A stretch of DNA of 64,000 nucleotides, taken from NCBI GenBank assembly GCA_013396995.1, contig VWZP01003801.1, positions 407,726-471,725 on the forward strand. The letters run 5' to 3'. This DNA comes from Dicaeum eximium. Taxonomy: Eukaryota; Chordata; Aves; Passeriformes; Dicaeidae. A program made the translations under genes and the position numbers. Positions 50,546 through 63,178 of this stretch are shown here, in pieces (the first letter of the stretch is position 1; each line of letters opens with the position of its first letter). The notes under the pieces were generated by a model, which was not told the DNA's origin, did no database searches, and was given only the letters and a program-made list of their open reading frames with translations.

Positions 50546-52620
50546 TCCCCATGCTTCCCCTTCCTTGCCTGTCCTTTTCACCATTTAATTTTTTTTTAAA
50601 GTTTTAACTGCCTTCCAGCAAGTTTTTTCTGGGAGGTGGTGTGAGGTTGCAGTGGGAGGAAGGCTTTGTGGCACTGTCCTTCAGGAGCTCTTCACCTGTA
50701 AGAAAGGTGAGAGAAAACACTGAATGGTCATCTCTCAATTTCTTTGAAACTTCTGCTTCTTCAAAACTGAAGTGACACTCCTAATTTGCGGAAGCCCAAG
50801 GAAGGTGAAAGCAAAGGGAGAGAAGCTGTGACAGCAACTGGGCAGCAATATTGTCTTGGGAAAAGCCATAGCTGTCCCAATAGCACATTGAACTTTGCAG
50901 CTGCCATTTTCTCCATCCTGTGACACAGACAAGCATCACATTTCTGAGCTCATAAATCTGCTCTGTCACCCCAGGGCCTGGGGAGAGGGGACAGGCAATG
51001 TGCTGGGGCAGAAGCCTGCAGGGCTGCAAACATCAGTGACAGCAGAGCCTCAAATTTCACCCCAGACAGTTTTTCCATAGTGGTGGTATGTCGTGTGAGG
51101 GCAGCACACTCTTGTGCACTCATCCCCCTGGAAAAGCAGAGGCTGCCAATCCAGGGGCAGAGGAGCAATAACGTGCTGAGGAGTGGCTGCTGCAGTGTGG
51201 GACTGGAGTGGCAGGAAGGCTTTGCATTTATTCTGAGCATTGAGATCGGCCTGTTGAGGTGACACTTCTGTCCTGGGGTTTCTGCTAGGCATGGAACCCG
51301 TGTCCTCTGCAGTGGTGTGAGGATGAGCTCATTGCAGGGACGTGTCTGTGGGCTGGCGAGGAAACACACAGTCCCCACCAGCCTTAAATCTGTGACCTCA
51401 TGGCACAGAGCTGCTGTTCAGTGTGCTCCTGGTCTCAATGCAGAGAGTTGCCCACCCTGCAGCTCCCCATGTACCAGGGTGGCCCATGGAGGAAGAGCTG
51501 GTGATGGTGCTGTCCACTGCTGCCTGGCAGCTTTGTAGAACATCTCGATGTATATTTAGAAAATGTGCATGTATAGCTGTCCTGTTCCTCTCCAAATGAA
51601 ATGACACTGCCCAGTAACCAGATAATATATTTGCACCTGCTGCTTTGAGAAGAGTGTATCTTGCAGATCTGTCTGGAGTAGGTCTTTCTGAAAGCTGGAA
51701 AATTTGGGATTCTATGGCCTTTCAACAGCTGGAGTATAAAGAAAACATCTACCCCGGGATGGGCCTTGGAAGAGTTAACAGGAAAGTGACCCATCAACAC
51801 AAAATCTGAGACTTAAAAACTGTTGGGGGATCAAACAAAGTGAAAAACTCCTGTGATAGGGAATTGCATCTTACATTTTCAGGCTTTTCACTCGGTCTCA
51901 ATGACTTAAACACAGCTGTGATGGCATAAATCAGCTGCACCATGTCAACACCTAAATTTTCTTTGTGTCCTGTTGCTGTAGAAACTTTCCCAAAGCCTGG
52001 GTACCAGCACAGCCACTTTGCTGTTTTGGGAACACTGGATGCCTCTAAGCTGGGACATCCAGTGCAGGAGATCTCCTGTGAACTTAGGCCCATTCTGGAA
52101 AGGACTTTTTTGGCTGCTGCATTTGGGCTGCTGAGGTATTAAAGAAAGTGAAGATCTGCATCCACTTAGTGCCAGCTTTAGTCCCTGATGACGGGAGATG
52201 GGTTTCCGCTGAGCACGCTGCCCTCTGTGAACTGCGGGTATTTAGGAGATTCTTAAATGCAGTATTATATCCCTAATTATGCAGAAATCCTTCAATCTGG
52301 TGTGTTTCATCTGGAATTATGCTCGACTGTCAAATCCTGCCAAATACCTTCTTAGAGCGAGGGCGGCTGGTGCACTTGGGTTGCTCTCTGCAGAGAGGAG
52401 AATCCCGGCCACGAGGCCACGGCTCCCGGCCCTGGGCAGGATGAGCAGATGTGGATGCTGCTGGAGTGGCTCTGCCAATGTCCCTTTTCACAGGGGACAG
52501 CAGGTACACCCACCTTCCCTCACCCAATGTGGTCCCAGTGTAAACATTCATGTTGTGGGAAGCTTCCCAAGTAAGGGGAGTGTTTTTATTTGTCCATGGA
52601 GTTCCTTCATGGCAGCACTT
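50546..52620. other. Presumed intron, non-coding
   Basis: No gene recognised. Frames on both strands up to about 160 codons (the longest at 52279-52767) overlap each other and lack domains. A slightly GC-rich pocket lies at 52355-52450. Confidence 0.45.
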
Positions 52621-52624
52621 CCAG

Positions 52625-52655
52625 GGAGGTTCCTTCCAACCCAAGTGATTCCACG
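52625..52655 (+). repeat. CR1-like LINE 3' end scrap
   Basis: GAGGTTCCTTCCAACCCAAG followed by TGATTCCACGA resembles the 3' terminus of avian CR1, which reads AGGTCCCTTCCAACCCAAAC and then CATTCTATGAT. Only about 30 bases are recognisable and the terminal 8-bp repeats are eroded. The upstream sequence is too diverged to assign. CR1 is the dominant LINE of birds and other reptiles, which fits the inferred host. Confidence 0.4.
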
Positions 52656-52789
52656 AAGAAGGGAAAGGAGAGAGGGGCTTGGAGAGAGGGTTGATATGGC
52701 AGCTACAGTAGTGACCTGTGAAGAACATTTACACCTTCCTCCTCCAATGCCCTTCTCCTCTGGCTAAACCACTGTACACCAGGAGTGAG

Positions 52790-52885
52790 TCATTCTGGGG
52801 ATAATTACAGCTGCATGATGCTTTGTATATTTAATAATGTATTTAATGTAGCTGCAATTCAGATCACAAATACCCTTTGTAATGG
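52790..52885. promoter_or_regulatory. Candidate conserved non-coding element
   Basis: GGATAATTACAGCTGCATGA, TGTATATTTAATAATG, TATTTAATGTAGCTGCAATT and CAGATCACAAAT form a near-symmetric arrangement: a TAATTACAGCTGCA-type half and a TGTAGCTGCAATT-type half flank a central AT-rich core. This is one of the most enhancer-like blocks in the window. No coding frame. Confidence 0.32.
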
Positions 52886-55800
52886 TGCGACTACTGCCTA
52901 AAAAACATCCTGATGGGCTTAAGGCAGTGCTATTTCTAAAGGAATCCAGTTTTTAATTACTTTGGGACACCACATAAAATATAAGTAATTGTTAGTCAGC
53001 CATACCTGGGCACCATTTACATGCAAAGGTCTCCAGGAGTGTGTGGTTACTGCAGGAGTGCACCTGAAATCTTGCAAGGGAGCTTTAATGTCCCCATTGT
53101 GATCTGCCCCTCAGGTGTTACTTGTTGGTTCAGAGCCTCTGTAGGCTTCACTGCTCTGTCTGGTTGTTTTGATCAAGACCTGTTTGATCCTCTTGTCTGT
53201 CCCCTGACATATGTGCATCAATTCTCAGCTATAAAGAAAGCAATCCCATAATTTTCACTCAAATTTCCATATCCTACTAAGCCTTATGCTGTTTCTTAGA
53301 AATGAATTAATAGTTCAGTGAAAGGGGTTTATAGTACAGTATATTTTGGAGAATAAATATTCCTAAGTGATCACTCTGTAAGTGATTGGACAGGATATTT
53401 CTATTATGAAAAGCTTTTTCTAGGAAGCCTTTCTGTAATGCTAGTTCAGTTCTGCAGCAGGTCTATACCTGCATGTCAGGGATGTCAGCTAATGTGGAGG
53501 GGGGTGATCACTAAACTACAAAACTGGGTCTTCACAGCGCTTGTTATGGCTTTCCAAAAATAATTTTCTCTGTGCTTTTTTGTTTTCCTTTGAAAAGAAG
53601 AAGACAGCCAAAGCATCTTTTTTTCCAAATATATAGCTTTAAAACTTGGTTTTCTTGGCCATAATTAATCCAGTGTTGATTCTGGCTTGGATTCTGTGTG
53701 TTCTTCTCTGTGGAGTAATAAAGTTTTCAGTATTGTTCCCAGGGGCTCTTACACAGAAAGGCAATCTTGGAGTAGGAGCTGTAGCTCCAGAGAGTCAGCT
53801 TCTGCAGGACTTTTGTGCCTTTGAGTACCAGAAACAACACCCAGGAAAGCAATAATGAACAAATCTCTAACTTTTAATGCCTTCTTGCTCAAGTAACTAC
53901 CGTATTTCAGCATGTGAACAGCAGCTGAGGTAGCAGAGAGTGTGCACTTGCTGCCTCTTCTCATGTGTAATCAAAAGGTACATATGATAAGGCATCTTTC
54001 CCATAAACTGGGTCACTGGGTTAAGAGAGTTATGAAAATATCCCCTCCTAACCCATGCCTCTAGCATCTCAGCATCCATTTAGATTTTAATATGGTCATA
54101 TGCTCATGATATGTGTGTCTGTCATCTGCTTGCTCTGAGGATTTTCTTTCTCCCTTAGTTGAGGAAATACTTTGCAAGATTGAGATCACTGCTGAATGCA
54201 GGATGATGCTGTGACTGGCAACAATTCATCTTCATTTGAACACTAAATATTCCAATTCACCAGCTAATGAAAGGCTTGAATTAGGATAGCAACTTCGTGA
54301 CTGTTCCAGGAAGGGTTTGAAAAGGCAATATTGAGCTGTACTTCACACAAATTCAGTTTTTAAAAACTAGCTGAGCTTTTGAAATTTCTGAGTATGGTAC
54401 CCATTCCCTGGACTCTTGTGTCTTCTGCTTCCATTGGATTGACTGAGACAGTCTTGTATGGGTAGTGTTTGCACTGCTTCCTTCCTGGATTTGAGTATGT
54501 TCTTTTTGATAGTAATTCAGCAGAAAATTCTAGGTTTTAGGGGGAGGAGGAATAGGGGAAGCAGTTGCTGAGCTGTATTTCCTGTTCTGTCAAAAGAGAT
54601 TAATCTTCTCTCTAGTTTACAATTTGCTAAAGTTAGGAAATTAATTCAAGGGACTTGAGATGACCTGTTCTCTAAGCAAACATGTCCTTCTCCTCGGCCA
54701 TTCTAGGGGAAGCCCTGGTGATGCTGTTGGACAGTTCATACAGGTGGGGCTGGATCCCTTCCCTAGTGCCTTTCTGAAAGCACTGCTGAGACCTCATGGC
54801 ACAAAACATGAGATCGACTTGTTGATTCAAACACTAAATGCTTCCTCCTTCTCCCCATACATTTTGGGCTCAAGTACTCTGTTCCTTTTCTGATCTCCAG
54901 TCTGGGCAGGGTGGGCTGGCACACTGCTACTCCTAATGGTGAGACCTTCCCATGTCTGATCATGGGAATAGGAAAAGTTGCTTTGCTAACAGGTGTGTTA
55001 CCCCTTTGGGACTGGTAATCAGGATCGTGCAAGGAGGTGCCAGCCTGGTTGTCTGAGCAGCAAGAGTTCAGATTTCAGGTGAAGAAGGACTTGGCTCTTC
55101 CTTGCCCTGCAGCAGCAAGAGCTGAATGGCCACAACCTCATTTTGTTCGTTTAAGATGTCTTTGAATGTACTTTTTCTCCCTCTCACCTCCTTCTGAGAA
55201 ATAGGCTTCACTCTGCCTTTGCTATTAGGGATCCTCCTCTCCTTTAAGTACATCTCTCCCAGAGAGACCACAGGATCAAGCCAACCCCTTTTTCTCGTGT
55301 GATACAAATCCCATCTAGTCCAGACAGTCAAGATTCCCAAGATTCCCTTTGTCCCTAGCTTTATGGGCAGCCTGTGAGATCAATAGGTCATAGCTGTCAC
55401 TGTGGTTAGCAGAATTAATTTCTCTGTTTAAATGGAAGGCAGTTGCTCTCCCAACTGGCTCCTTTAAATCTCCTCCCAGCCTAGAGCTTAGCAGCCAGGT
55501 CCAGCCACCCTGAGGTTTGTGGGGTCATGTTCTGACTTCCGTGGGATAATGACTTTTCTGCCCGTGTCCAAACGACACTGACTACTAGTTACAAAAGGAA
55601 AATGGTAAATTCATCTGCTGCTCTCTCTCCTGCGAGATTTACTTCCATCAGGGATTTTTACAGCCCAATGCTGTGTCTTTCATGATGGGGATGCGTGGTG
55701 GAAGAAATTTATTGTTCTCTTCCTAATAGATAGCTGTAATTTCATTTCAGAACAAGCACTTTATGTGCAAGAAAGAGATTCCATTATGCCACCACACAGC

Positions 55801-55959
55801 ATTGGGAGCATCTGTGGCAGTGGGGTATTTGGATTAAAGGGAGTAAAGGCTGCACATCTGCTGCCTCCACCCCTATTCACAGAACAAAGTGTTAATCCTA
55901 AAGAAAAGAGAGCAATTAGCTTGTAAACCCTTCCTGAACCCACTGGAAGATTAGCCATT
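52886..55959. other. Presumed intron, non-coding
   Basis: No gene recognised. Small frames only, AT-leaning composition, no clear transposon. Confidence 0.5.
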
Positions 55960-56095
55960 TTCAATTAAAGCTTTTCGACTGGAAAGATAATGGGCTAAAA
56001 TTTCCAGCTTTAAAAAATACTATTATTGACCATGTGGCTTTATTTCTGCCAATTTACGTGCTTTGTAATTAGCTACCCTGGGATAATTAGGACTG
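55960..56095. promoter_or_regulatory. Candidate conserved non-coding element next to a CpG-rich island
   Basis: AATTAAAGCTTTTCG, AAAATACTATTATTGACC, GCCAATTTACGTGC and TGTAATTAGCTACC are followed by GGGATAATTAGG (a bicoid-type TAATTAGG core). The block lies directly before the CpG-rich island at 56.28 kb, consistent with a promoter-proximal element. Confidence 0.3.
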
Positions 56096-56279
56096 TCTCA
56101 CGCCATACCCGGATCCCCACTCTCTCCCCTTACAACGCAAATGGGAAATGACTTTGTGGTTGGTCTCTTGGCTTGTTGCAGCTACCTTTGATGCACTGGT
56201 GTTGTCTGGCCTCACGCTGGGGATGAGCCTAAGCAGTATTTTATGTGTGACTGTAACGCAGGAGTGGAAGGATAAACCT

Positions 56280-56860
56280 TCACAGGCTGCTGTGAGCGCG
56301 CTGTAACAGCTCCGGGGACACGGGATGGGAGCGGGAGGCTGATCCCATCCTGCGAACCTGCACGGACAAGCAGTTTGCAGTCCCTCAGGGAGCTCCGCAT
56401 GTTCTAAAGCCAAAATACTTCATAAATCACTGGGCTCAGCACCCGGGGGTTACCCGGAGCTGTGTGTGGCTCTGCCTTGCCCAGCTCGGGAGGTAAAGCC
56501 TGACAAGCCGGAGCCGGAGCCCGGCCGGCAGCTGCGACCGCCTCGCCCCACACGGCGCGGCCGCACCGGCCCTGTCCGAGGGACCCTGCTGCGGCCCTGC
56601 TGAGCCTGGGCAGAGCCCGGAGCCTTCCTGCGGCACCAGGGGAGCCCGGCCTGCTGTCACCCCGCTCGCTGCTGCCTGTGGCAGTGCCTTTTGGGTCACG
56701 TCTGTCCGCTGTCTGCGTTCGGCTCCCCCCGCGCTCTGCTGGCACCGGCGCTGAGCCCACACCCGCCCAGCCTCGGCCAGCGCTGTCCCGCTCAGCTGGG
56801 CACCCCTCTGCGCTGCCTTGTGTCCCCTGCTACCACCACTTAACGTCGCCTGCTTTGGTG
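56280..56860. promoter_or_regulatory. CpG-rich island without a recognised exon
   Basis: CpG density rises sharply here (GAGCCGGAGCCCGGCCGG, ACACGGCGCGGCCGCACCGG, CCCCCCGCGCTCTGC) compared with tens of kilobases on either side. It includes a GCGGCCGC site. Opposite frames of 108-118 codons on the minus strand are the usual result of stop-poor GC-rich DNA. No ATG-plus-donor pair as convincing as those at 21.9 and 38.9 kb was found on either strand. It may be a promoter with a non-coding first exon, a minus-strand promoter, or a CpG-rich enhancer. Confidence 0.5.
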
Positions 56861-57579
56861 GCTGTGGTCCCTACATGTGACTGAAGCACAGCCGTGCCTG
56901 TGCTGCTGGTAGTGGCTGTGCTCCGGGTGAGCAAAAGGCTGAGCTTCCAGGGAAATGCTTGGCCATGCAGCCCCAGGTACCTGGCATGAGGTACCTCCTC
57001 AGCCAAGGACTTCTGAATGAGGTGAGCTCACTGAGATATCTGAATGCAAGACCATCCAAGCTCTGACTCCTGGGTGCAACATGGGCTGTGCTTTTTCTGA
57101 GTCACCAAAATGATTGGTATTGCTTCTAGTTCTTGGCTGTCTCCCATATAGACCTTGGCCAGGTCTCACCTAGCTTTGCCTTGTCTCTTCTAGAAGAGTT
57201 GCACAGCATAGATGCTGCATAGTAGCATGCTAGAGCATATATAAAAGCCATAAAAGCATTTTTTTGGTGGAGGAATACGGCTTGGTGCTCTTGGGATTTC
57301 ACTGGCCTTATCATGCTGCTGATACTAATATTGTCTGTTGCAGTCAGCGCTTTTCCTGCTATTTCTTTGTTGAAACACATATGAAAATGTGCCTTGGAAA
57401 ATATTTTATATCTGAGCTAGTTAATACAGCACCTTGGAGAGAAGGTGTCTGATGCCACAGAGTACAAATGAAGCCTCATTAAGCAGGAATTCAGTGATTC
57501 TACTGAATGCCCCAGCAATTAAATTTCATCTCGTTTCCTATGCAGGTCAGGAAAGTTTGGAAAGAGAATAGAGGCAGCA
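56861..57579. other. Non-coding stretch, nothing recognised
   Basis: No gene or repeat recognised; GC falls back to background. Confidence 0.45.
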
Positions 57580-57665
57580 GAGCAATGTGGCTCTGTACTA
57601 TGCAAATTAGTGTTAACATGGCATTTCATTTATTGTTAATGCATTGTTACACTGCTACTCACTGA
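57580..57665. promoter_or_regulatory. Candidate conserved element with a POU octamer
   Basis: A perfect ATGCAAAT octamer at 57600-57607 continues into TAGTGTTAACATGGC (HNF1/FOX-like GTTAAC) and CATTTATTGTTAATGCATTG (SOX-like ATTGTT cores). Octamer next to SOX-type cores is a familiar arrangement of neural and pluripotency enhancers. The spacing was judged by eye only. Confidence 0.32.
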
Positions 57666-60600
57666 AAAGAAACTGTGTGGCAACGGGTAAGACTGATGAC
57701 CCACTTGCTTATTTTCCCATCTGCGTTGGCAGCATTGCCTCTGCAGAGACCAGTGCCAAGATAAATCCTTGAAGGGGAAGATGCAGAGGTTTATCTTCCC
57801 ACAGGCAGGAGTGGAGTTGGATGCTGACTAAGACCTGTCCTACAGGTTGCAGCATTGCCTCTCTCTCTGCCTTTTGGGGTGACATGTGGCACGGCCACAT
57901 CCCTGCTACTAGAAGGGTCCTCTGTTCGGGTCAAGCACTGCATCCTTGTGGGTCAAGAGGAAGAAGTCTTCAGTCCCTACTACTGCAAAGACCTGAGCTC
58001 TTGTGGCATGTAACATGGTAAGGAGTTGAGGGATGCTGCTTTGCAGCCCCATCCACGTGCTCACACCTCTGCTCCCTGCTATCCTTTGGGCTGATTGAGC
58101 TCTAAGGCTGTGTCCTATTCTTGTAGGGCTGCAGTGCCAGTTTCCCATTTTCTCTCTATATCCAAAGGTCTATAGCAGAATGTGTTTTCTCTCATCTGTA
58201 CTTTGATTGTGTTGGAGCTTGTTTCACCTAAATTTTGCACCCATAGTGTGGAAGGAAGGTGGATGCAGGCCAGCTGCTAAAAGACCCATCACTATTTTCC
58301 TTCTTGGTGACATGAATAAAATATAAAGAAGAAACAGCATTTTTGCTGAAGAGGAGAAATCACAAACAGGCCCTTTCAGGGCAGCCACTGGTGCAGATAT
58401 TGAAGTGCCAAGTGTAGCTGCAACACATTGCTGTGGATTGGAGTAGTTTAATGACCTTAAAACTGGAAATCAGTCCTATCACTGAAAAATTGAGATGCTT
58501 ACTTGCCCTCCAGTTTGGGGGTTTTTTTGCTGTAAAAAAATTGCTGTCACTCCAGTGCATGGATCACTAAAAGCTAGTAGACATTTTGTTTGCTCTAGTG
58601 GTATGGTGCTGCTCCTGCTTTCTGTGTCTGCATGGTTCCTCCAATCACACACACCTGAGGATTTTACCAGTGTCACAAGGCTGTGGGATAACAGCCAGCT
58701 ATATTGCTATGAAAGATTTTAGGGGGGTAAAAAGTAAAACAAATTAGGAGAATCTCCAGAGGGGGGTGGGTGTGGGTGTGTATATTTTGCCTAGAAAAAG
58801 TACTTGTTCTGTACATAAAGCCACAGAAGTAGAGATAAATTGGGGAAATATGCTCTGTCTACCTGAAAGTGTTGAACCTGCTTTCAGATGCTGGGCATGC
58901 AACTCCCAGAGCTCTGCTCCTTTTGGACCAGGTCATAAGCTCCCTCCTTGCCCTGACGTGGCTGCTGGTTGTTGCTGTATCTTTAACCTCCTGCTGTATT
59001 TCTTATTGCTATATCTTGTCAAGCTCATCTCCATTTGGCTTAAAAAATCCTTGTAAAGCCAAGATTCACTTTTGTTGGGATGACCTTTGCTAACAAGGTC
59101 CCTGAATGAGCTCTTTTGTATCATTAGAGCTGGCTGGGGAATAAAGGACCTCGTACTTTGCTGCAGCCTATTTGTCTTCCACTGTTTCCCTTATCAGCAC
59201 TGGGGCCCCCAACCCTGGTGTGTCCTACTCTGATTACTCAGAAAAATGTGCAGAAACCATTTTATTGTGCTCTGGTGGTGGAGGGAATGGATGGGGGTCT
59301 TGGAAGTCCCTTTGCTCTGTGAAGGAAGTACTCTGTCTCAGTGCTCTGCATGTGTGCATGCAGCATGGGTTCTAATTGCTTACTGGATGGGTCAATTTAT
59401 CTTTCAGTGTTCATTACCCATAATAAATTGATGTTTAGGACTGGCTGTTGGAATTTGCACTCAAAGAAAAGAACAATCAAGGACTTCTTCCTCTGGCTCT
59501 ATTATTAAGCTGTTCAAATACCCTTAAAGATTTTTTCTTTTCAAGTCCCTTCTCCATTTGCCATAAAAATATATTGATGAAACAGTGCATTGGATTTTGG
59601 GGTTGTATGTAAAAATCAGGGCATCTGCTTAGACCAGAGATGAGGCCTGAGGCTGATACACAGTTGTCTGGGGTTTCTAAATAAGCACAACTATGTAAAA
59701 TTGGAGCAGATGAAATGGAGCAAATGTGCAGCTAGTGGGTAGCTGGGTAATCAGCTGTGAAGTCTCTTCCACCAAGAGAGTGATGGGTCTTCCTTTTGTC
59801 CCTCCTCCTCCCTGTCTGTTGCAACCAAAAATCAAAGAAGAGTGTGGGCTCTCCAAACTTCTTGATTTTGTGCAGAGATGCTTAGAATTCCCAGTAAAAC
59901 CTGTCTTTCCCAGTAAGACAACTGGACCCACTGGGTCTGCTGTGCCAGAAACAAGCCTTGAGAGGGTGGATGAGCAGGAAGATGAGTCCCCAGCCCCAGG
60001 GGGACCCTGATGTGCAGGGGTGTATTACTGAATGGAAGAAGTAGGATGAGAAGAAGGAGATGGCAACGGAAAAATCTTAATTTAACATCTGAACTAAAAA
60101 AAAGGAGAAAGCATCTGTGTCAGTCTCTTCTGAACGTTCCCTAACCCAAAGCAATTTCTGTTGCTATTAATACCATTTTATATGTGGTTGGAACTTTGGT
60201 TTCTCTGCGCTCTCTAAGTGTGTGTGGTTGGGGTTTTTTCCTCATCGTTTTCTTGTGGCTCACTGTTCATTATGTTCATTCAGCTGTCTTCAGAGAGTCT
60301 ACTGAGACTTCCTAATGTGGAGTGATGTAAGATTCTCTCCATGTTCTCCACAGCTCAGAGCATGTTCAGTGTAAATGGTTCAGGTCAGGATCTTGTCTGA
60401 GCTTTCCACAGTTCTGTGACTTCTGACAAGGATTCTTTTGGATGTGGTTAAATAAATAATGGTTACAAATACCCATCAAACACTGGACTAAATAACGGAT
60501 ATTCTGGATAGCCTATGATCTTCCCTCTGCTGTCCTCCCTGTCTTGTGTGCATAAAAGTGTATTCTGTGAATGTTGTCCCAACCAATTTAGGCCATGTAA

Positions 60601-63049
60601 GGTTTGCAGCGTCACTCCCACCGAGGTTCTGGGAGGATTTGTAAGTTAGCTCTGGGGAAATATGCATGAGGTTCACAAGCAGGACAGGATGTGCTGGGTA
60701 CAAGAAATGCTAAACCAAGCACTAGTACCTGTCTGTGCATGTAAGGATACTCCTTACTTACAACAAATGAGCTTTACTCAAAGGGCAGCCTGTTCCTGAG
60801 AAAAGTGAATGTCCATTTCTGTAGAGCGGGTTCTTGTTCACTGGCATCACCACTTCAGTGGAATGGATGAGAGCCACGAGCCTGCATGGATGGATGTTTC
60901 CAGTAGGAACCACCCAGGAGCTCTCTAGCCATGGACTGTCCTCAGCCTCTGCTGTCTTTCTCCTTGAGCATTTTATACTGAAGTGGGTGGGCAAAAAAAC
61001 AGAACTGAGATTTTTGGTTTTCTTTTTTTTTCATGTGAAAAGACTTTTTTAACAATCCCACCTCCACAAAATTAACTTGTTTTAAAAACCATACAGTTGT
61101 AGGTGAGGTTGGATGTCGTTCATATTGTCAGAGCATTTTTTAAAAGCTGCTAATTCTGAGCACACAAACTTAAAGTTTATGTCAGGAAGGTACAGGACAA
61201 TGCACAGACTGTTCCTGAAACACCAAAGCTCTACATGCTGTTCCTTGAGTTTGTCACCATAGCTTAAGTTGATGCCTCACACTCTTTTATGACACCTACA
61301 TGTTTTGATGCCATTCCATCCATACGTTTTTGGTCTGCCTTGTTTTGTTGGGGTGTGTGGTGTATCGTCTCCCTTCCCCATTAGAAATTCAAGCTGTTCA
61401 CTCCAACTGGTTTTACTGTAGTGCCACCTGAAACATGAAGTAAGTGTTGTGTTTGTGGATTTTGGTCAGAAATATGGTGTAAACATCTTGATCCTCTCCA
61501 GGCTCCTGGTGCACTGGTGTCTTGCCAAGCAGCTCAACAAATGCCACCAGCAATTCTGGGCTTCAAATGCCCAAATGCCTCTTCCTTCTCCACCAACATC
61601 AGAGGAATGGGGCAGCTCCAACCAGTTACCATCCACAAAAAAAGAGCAGCTTCAACTGTGTGTTACACCTGTCCTCTCACACACTTTCTTCGTGCAGCAG
61701 AAAACCTGGGAAGGATGTTATGGTGATGTAAACACAATTATTTTAAATTTTTCTTTAAAACAGTATTTTGGAGACATTCATTTCATGGCATCCAAAGCAA
61801 TGGGCTATTCTCAAATTAGCAGATTCTTGTATTTGTGGTGCAACTGGTAATGTTTTTTCCTTTAAGATGAAATTTCTCTGCAGCAAAAGCATTAATAGCT
61901 GTGTGAAAAGATTTCTAATTATAAATTTTGCCTCAATTACTAATTAAGTCTATTGTCAGACTGAACAACTTCTTTTAAACAAATTATGGACCAAAATATC
62001 TCTTTTGTAAGTAGTTTTTTTATTACTTAGTGATTTTATTGCTTTTGTAGAAGTTACCCTCTCATGAAACAGCTGAATTTGAACCACAGTGGAGATGCTG
62101 CTGCATTTCAGTCTGAACAAGAACTCTGGCATTAGGCTGAAACCCAATTATCCTCCTCCACACAGTTAGGGCCCCCAGGTCTGTAAAAAATTTCTGCTGG
62201 CACATTCAGATGTGTTTAGTTCCTCTTGATTTATCCTGGTTTATTTCCTAAGGAAACAAGTCTTAACCTTGCTGCCAGTCCATGAGCTTTTTTCTAAATT
62301 TGTGACCTCCTGGCTACTTTCAGACAGATCTAGTAGCAGTCTCAACCATGACTGGACCCTCATACAAAAATGTAGATGCCTTTTGTGCCTCAGTCCATGC
62401 TTGTCTTGATCTCTCTTCACTGTTTGTGGGTCTAATCTTGCTGTTATAGATGACAGTAGTTTACAAGGGAATAGGGAATAGGACTGGAGAATGCTGCCAT
62501 GAGCTGGTTGGCACAGTTTGCATCTCACAGCTCGGCTGAGAAAGGGACCTGCACAGTGCTGGAGCAGGATCTGCCCCTGTGCACACCCTTACAGCCCCAT
62601 GGCCGGGGCATCGGCATATCCTGCATGCTCTGGATCTTCAACACAAGTCAGTCAACTTTTCCAATTTAATAGTAAAGGAAGGAGACACTGATTTACTGCA
62701 ACCATTTCTTCCTAGGCCGGTGCCCTTTCTCTACCCACAGAGCAGGGCCAGCAGTTTCCAGGGAAGCCATGCAGCATCTTGTCCTGGAGGGCCAAACTCC
62801 CCGTGACCACCTGGGTCCCGGCACTGCCTCAAAGCCTCGTCTGGCCAAAATCTCAACACAGGACGTGCCTGCCTTTTGCCCGTGCTGGTTCCTCCCCCTT
62901 TCCTAAGAAAGGGTTAAACCGAGTTTTCAGCAAACGCTGTAGGGAGGACACAAGACTGCAGCCTCATATTCTCTTACGAGCACCGTGTGTGTGTGTTTGG
63001 GAGGCAGTGCAATGCTTTGACAGCAGCTTGACATTGCCTTGAAAGGTGC
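57666..63049. other. Non-coding stretch upstream of the last promoter candidate
   Basis: No gene recognised. The TGGGTGTGGGTGTGTA patch near 58766 and (GT)6 at 62985-62996 are simple sequence. The 133-codon frame at 61449-61850 lacks domains. AT-rich parts occur near 61700-62050. Confidence 0.5.
62985..62996. repeat. Microsatellite (GT)6
   Basis: Six GT units at the upstream edge of the terminal CpG-rich island. Confidence 0.75.
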
Positions 63050-63145
63050 TGGAGGCTCTGCAAGCAGTTGCCAAGAGGGGGTGGGGGAGAGGAAAGTGTG
63101 TCAGGCAACACTGCTGCAGTCGCAGCCTCTTCTTGCGCTAAGCCC

Positions 63146-63147
<2 letters not shown>

Positions 63148-63177
<30 letters not shown>
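63148..63177 (+). repeat. Microsatellite (CTG)10
   Basis: Ten perfect CTG units (CAG on the minus strand) inside the CpG-rich island. The last units merge with the first unit of the 19-bp tandem array, which itself begins CTGCTG. Confidence 0.95.

Positions 63178-63178
<1 letters not shown>

Noticed and set aside
52279..52767. 162-codon plus-strand frame
   Set aside because: It runs through the CR1-like scrap and overlaps an opposite frame of 132 codons. No recognisable domain.
56404..56762. Two overlapping minus-strand frames of 108-118 codons
   Set aside because: Both lie in the CpG-rich island, where stop codons are rare, and have Ala/Gly/Arg-rich composition of GC-rich shadow frames.
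60780..60812. GGGCAGCCTGTTCC resembling an internal CR1 motif
   Set aside because: Only about 14 bases match and the flanking sequence does not follow CR1.
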